NCBI RefSeq assembly: GCF_000313135.1
Contig: NW_004457466.1
Coordinates: 372,855 to 436,854 of the forward strand
Origin: Acanthamoeba castellanii str. Neff
Taxonomy: Eukaryota; Discosea; Longamoebia; Acanthamoebidae
Length of the DNA: 64,000 nt
Direction: 5' to 3'
The notes beneath the pieces are model-generated. The model had not been told where the DNA came from. It was given only the letters and a program-made list of their open reading frames with translations, and ran no database searches. The position numbers were made by a program, and so were the translations under genes. How positions within the stretch are numbered: the stretch's first letter is position 1; every line of letters starts with the position of its first letter. Below are positions 59,729-64,000 of the stretch, piece by piece.

Positions 59729-62616
59729 ACACACACACACCACACACACACACGGAGTACGAGGAGAAGGGGGGAGGGTAGTACTGATGACGTAGGGCAG
59801 CTCCTTGATGTCGATACCGCGAGCGGCCACGTCGGTGCAGATGAGGAACCGGATCTCACCGTTCTTGAAGCCCTCCAGCGCCGCGCTCCGTTCCCGCATC
59901 GAACGGCCCGAATGCAGCGACGCGCACGAGTAGGCATGCTCGATGAGCGCTGTGATGCGCCAAATTGAAAAGAGTTGACCAACCGATTGTCAAAGGACGG
60001 GCGCACTGGTGGTGGTGGTGGTGGTACCTCTCTTGCCCTTCTCCTTGCCGCCGAGGTCGTTGAAGTAGGCCTCGAGGCAGTCCGCGTCCACCCGCGTTCG
60101 CACAAAGATGAGCGCCTGATCCATCTTGTGTGCGTCGATCACCTTGGCCACCAGGATGGGCTGCGACACAGAAGACACACGAACGCACATGAGATGAGAC
60201 GCATGGGGATGGTGATGTAATCGTTTCGCGTGTTGGTTTGTGTCAAACCTTGAGCAGTTTGACGGCCTGCGAGTAATGCAGCTCGTTGGTGGCGACGGTC
60301 TTCGTCGTCGGGTGCGAATCTGGCAAGGACGACATCAGCAACCGAACTCGACACACACGACACACACAGGCACGCCTACCTTTGGCGTGAATGCCGTCGG
60401 TCTTGGGCCGCTTGAGCGGGCTCACCCAAGAGTGGTCCTTGTCCGGGTCCGCCCACACAATGGCGTGGTGCACCGTCTAGAGGTGAACAGGCCTCGTCAG
60501 CAACAGTAACGCGTCGTGTGGCGGTGTGTGTCGTGCGTGCCGTGCGTGTCGTGTGTGTGTGTGGCATGTGCGTACCTCGGGTACGCTCTCCTTGCCCTTG
60601 AGGTCGACCCACGTCGGGAACTTGCAGATCTTCTGCGACATGTCGGTGATCTCGGGCGAGTGCAGGGTGGCCGAGAACATGAGCACCTGCAGCCGGTGCA
60701 CGGCCTTGGGCAGCTTCGAGTAGAGGTCACTGATAGCCGCCGCGTCTTCGGCCTGGGAGACCAAGCGGTCGGCCTCATCCAACACAAAGAACCGCACGTC
60801 CGACAGGTCCACCTTGCCCGACTTAATGAGATCTGTCGCGCCATAGAATGTCGGCTTGCGATCATAGCGCACACACCCACACGGACACGCACAACCGCAC
60901 ACACACGGACACGCACAGGGTGACGGGCGTTACCCATGAGCTTGCCCGGGGTGGCGGTGATGATGTCGACACCGTGCTTGAGGGCGTTCAGGGCGGGCGG
61001 TACGGGCATGCCGCCCACGAGCAGAAGGATCTCCAGGCTGGGCGCCGTCAGGTGCTTCTTGAACAGGCCCAACTGCTCGTGTGTCTGCTGCGCCAGCTCC
61101 CGCGTCGGCTCGATAATGATCGCCAACGGGCCACGTCTGCACTTACGCATGAGCGCCACGCCGGTGATGCATGAAAATTGATTAGTGTGTTGACGCACCC
61201 TTTGCGGCCGGCCGACCCAGCGGCGCCGAGCGTGGTCTCGGCGATGGGAGCCGCGGAGATGGGCTTGTAATCTCCCGGGTCGTATTTGAACGGCGAATGG
61301 CCAAAGTTGAACTCCATCTCCGCATTCTTGAGCACGACGGCTGTGGTAGGTCAAGGCAGTCGAGTCAGCATCGATCAACGGCTTGGTTAGTTGGTTGGTT
61401 GGTTGATTGATTGATTGTGGTGGGTAGGCGGGCGGGCGTGCATGGTACCGGGGTAGAAGGCGAAGCCGCGAGGCGGGATATCGAAGGCCTTGTCCAGCGA
61501 GCGTCCGTTCTTGGTGAAGTGGATGGTGCCCTCGTCGCAGTCGATGAAGCACCCGATCACGTCGTTCTTGCCGTAGGGTTCGCCGTACGTGTCGAACTGC
61601 CTCCTGTTGGACTTCTTGCCTGCACGACCATCGTTGTGGGCAGTGGCCCCAATGCCGCATCAGTGCCACGTCACAATGATTAGAGACGAAGCGCGAGTGT
61701 GTGCCTGTGCCGCCGAATCCGTAGCCGTGGGCGTCGGTGCCGAGATCCAGCGCAGCGGCCCTGGTGGACCAACCCACACGACAGAGACCCTCGTCGGTCA
61801 CCTTTGCCTCGTAGTAGTACTTGCCTGGAGGCATGCCACACGCACCACCAATGTCAGCACGACCGCACACGCACACGCACACGCACGCATAGCGCAGCTG
61901 GTGCACCTACCTGTGGTGACGCCCACGGTGGCGCGACAGCCACCCCACTGGAACTCGTCACGGGATTGGCACACGAGCCCGCGTGCATCCACCGCGACCC
62001 GCGCATCTCGGTCGTCAGGGCTCAGGGCTACCTTCGTGCCCACTGCGGTATTAAGGATTCACATCAAACAAAACGGGTCAACTTGCGTTTGCAGCGTTGT
62101 GAAGTTCGCTTGTGCACCGGTGCACGTACCGGCAGTGTCGGTGGAGGGAGATGAAGATGAAGATGAAGATGAAGATGAGGAAGACGACGAGGTCTGGTGA
62201 GGCATGGCCGCTTCTCGCAGCACCTCGTGTACGATCTGCAGCACGGGCAGACCGAAAGCCTGCGCAACGTAGCAGCAACGCCACTACAATCAGAACCAAG
62301 CCGGCACACATGTAGTGCTTAGGGTGCGTGTGCAAGGCGAGTCGTACCCCCGTCTTGCCAGCTCCCGTCTCGGCAGCCTGCATGAACCAGGGCAGACATG
62401 CACAGATTTGAATGCAAAAAAGGATGGTATGAGTGCAACCGTGGCGATATAAGAAGGAGGGGCCTTAAAGAAGGTGCGTACGGCCATGACGTCGCCTCCG
62501 CCGAGGATGAGCGGGATAGCCTCAGCCTGGATGTCTGTGGGAAGAGTCCACCCCAGCTCCTCCACCGCCTTTATCAGCTCTGGCATCACTCCAAACTCTT
62601 CAAACGCCGCTGCCAT
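59110..62616 (-). CDS. DDX1: DEAD-box RNA helicase DDX1 with SPRY insert
   Basis: DDX1 acts in tRNA ligase complexes, RNA transport and DNA-break repair. [20 protein letters not shown] starts the protein. Motif I ([10 protein letters not shown]) is followed by an inserted SPRY domain ([48 protein letters not shown]), the architecture unique to DDX1. A poly-Ser run (62146-62190) lies at the insert's start. Then [32 protein letters not shown] (DEAD), [20 protein letters not shown] and [16 protein letters not shown]. It ends [18 protein letters not shown]. About sixteen exons with AC/GT-repeat introns. TMEM147 lies 156 bp upstream on the same strand. Confidence 0.94.
59697..59753. repeat. Intronic (CA)n microsatellite
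   Basis: CA run of about 57 bp in a DDX1 intron. Confidence 0.88.
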
Positions 62617-62772
62617 CTTCTTGCTCTACGCTCAACACTCTTGCTCGAGCTACTCTTCCTTTGCACGTTACGTTCCTCTTTGCTTCTTGCTGCTACCCCC
62701 CCCCCGAAAAGCACAAAAAGAAAATAAAAAAGCAAGAACAGAGGAAAATAAATTTATTTATTATTTATTTGC

Positions 62773-63959
62773 TCACTTGGCCTTGGTCTGTCTCTCGACG
62801 CTGTAGAGGGCGTTGAGGTGGTTGGCCACATAGGCCATGAGGGCGGAGAAGAGGCCGGAAGCGATCACGAGGTACCAGGATCCGACGTGGAGCTGCAGCT
62901 GCAGGAAGCTGTTGTGATGATGCATCGACGAGAGACACGAAGTGTGAGCGAGATGGGTCAACAATGGAGGCCAAACGGGGAGTGATGATGGTACGGTACC
63001 TCACAGCGATCGGGAAGGCGAAGTAGAGAATGATCGCGTAGGCAGACATCTTGATGCTGGAGAGCGCGGTGTGCTCCTTGCGCGAGTGGGTGTACAGCCA
63101 CACCAGCGTGGTGAGCGCAATCAGTCGCAACTGCATTGTGTGCGTCACGAAACGATGAGTACAAGCATTGGTCTGAAGGCTTATGAGAGTTGTGGCTGAT
63201 GCGCACCAAGCTGAAGTTGGCCTCAATGCTCATTTGGATGTACTCCCAGCTAAACTCAAGCTGGCGAGCGCCGATCCAGAGCGGAGCCAAGCGCATCAGA
63301 ATGGACTCAGCCACGGCCCAGCCTGCAGCCAAAACAACGTTGGTCAGTGACAGGCGTGCGAAGGTGCAGCCCCAATGCCGCATTGGCCAGCGAGGGTGGT
63401 GTCAAGGTACCGAGGCCCACGCTCAGCACTCTGGCCTCACCGCCCACGGTCTTCTGGTTGAGGGCAAAGTAGATGCCCACCACGTCACCAGCGTTGACGA
63501 GCGCCTTCAACACCTCCTGTGCGTGCAGATGCAGCTGCGCCGGTGAGTCACCAAGACGAGCAGCACAGATTGGAGAGGCGAGGAGGAACGGACGTGAAGG
63601 ATCTCGAACTGGCCCTCCTCGGACGCAGGCACCAGCGTTGCAAACAAGAGCAGCTGTAGAGATCAAGAAGGGCGCAAGATGAAGATTAAGAAATACGAAA
63701 TTTGACTGCCTTTCTATGTGGAGGGTTACCTTGATCGCTTGTGTTGCTACATAAATCAGAGCAGCGTACGCAACCGGGAAGAACGCATTGTACTCCGACC
63801 TGACGAAAGCAATGAAAGTAAAGCCGTGAATTAAAAATCGGGTGAGCTCGATCCCGATTTCACTGTGGATTGCAAGCCGTACAACTTGCCGGCCTTGTAG
63901 AAGATAAACGAGGGTCCGAACGCCAGAAGGGCGCAGTTGGCGAAGTGCAGGAACGTCAT
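62773..63959 (-). CDS. TMEM147: TMEM147-like ER membrane protein (BOS complex)
   Basis: Multipass ER protein; TMEM147 with Nicalin and NOMO forms the BOS complex of the multipass translocon. [20 protein letters not shown] matches the TMEM147 start, followed by [46 protein letters not shown], a segment beginning [20 protein letters not shown] and continuing [18 protein letters not shown], and the last two membrane segments before SVERQTKAK. Seven predicted hydrophobic segments, about 225 residues, seven exons. The conserved block around the IGARQLEF and EYIQMSI motifs is the clearest family sign. CCDC47, a partner in the same translocon, lies at 27-29 kb. Confidence 0.9.
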
Positions 63960-64000
63960 GCTGCACCACTCTTCCGATTCGGCTGATTAATCCTCCACCT

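Overview
This is nuclear DNA of a compact, GC-rich, intron-rich eukaryote. The best fit is a free-living amoebozoan of the Acanthamoeba type. Reasons: short GT-AG introns, often starting GTACG or GTGCG; intergenic gaps frequently under 200 bp; strong C/G-ending codon preference; CA/GT and CGACACA low-complexity DNA in introns; and a 5S rRNA that matches my recollection of the Acanthamoeba molecule. The gene set is eukaryotic housekeeping (RBM18, DDX55, MND1, ClpB, SAR1, eIF3e, CCDC47, ORMDL, CPSF2, MYCBP, AlaRS, SMC4, TEP1-like, NMT, DDX1, TMEM147). No virus, transposon or CRISPR array was seen.

Layout. 1-2.2 kb: RBM18 and an unnamed myristoylation-motif/zinc-site protein (+). 2.3-8.2 kb: array of membrane-anchored O-methyltransferases (-), interrupted by a 37-bp gap and a possible small gene. 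8.3-16 kb: DDX55 (+), a UBA-like/BTB/BACK/SPRY protein (-), MND1 (+). 16-23.5 kb: a secreted multidomain glycoside hydrolase and mitochondrial ClpB (both -). 23.9-32.5 kb: SAR1 (+), eIF3e (-), CCDC47 (+), ORMDL (-), an unnamed mitochondrial protein (+), a His-rich CsbD-like protein (+). 32.3-37.6 kb: a 215-bp gap flanked by about 0.94 kb of near-identical sequence, then CPSF2 (-). 37.7-47.6 kb: MYCBP (+), bacterial-type alanyl-tRNA synthetase (-), SMC4 (-). 48-55.2 kb: a 2,330-residue TEP1-like protein (TROVE, DUF4062, NACHT, about 21 WD40 repeats) with one intron. 55.5 kb: 5S rRNA (-). 55.8-59 kb: a Coa1/Tim21-like mitochondrial protein and N-myristoyltransferase (+). 59.1-64 kb: DDX1 and TMEM147 (-).

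Functional links. Several products act at the ER: SAR1 in COPII budding, CCDC47 (PAT complex) and TMEM147 (BOS complex) in multipass membrane-protein insertion, and ORMDL in sphingolipid control. ClpB, AlaRS, the Coa1/Tim21-like protein and the 30.4-kb protein carry presequence-like N-termini for mitochondria. SMC4 and MND1 act on chromosomes; CPSF2, RBM18, DDX55 and DDX1 act on RNA. NMT could modify the MGN-starting protein at 1.4 kb.

Most notable: the TEP1-like gene, with its single intron, complete avoidance of three codons, and a possible Pol III small-RNA structure next to it; the secreted hydrolase ending in a GH16-fold domain that has lost its catalytic residues; the p47-like UBA domain fused to BTB-BACK-SPRY; and two gaps whose flanks look like unmerged allelic contig ends.
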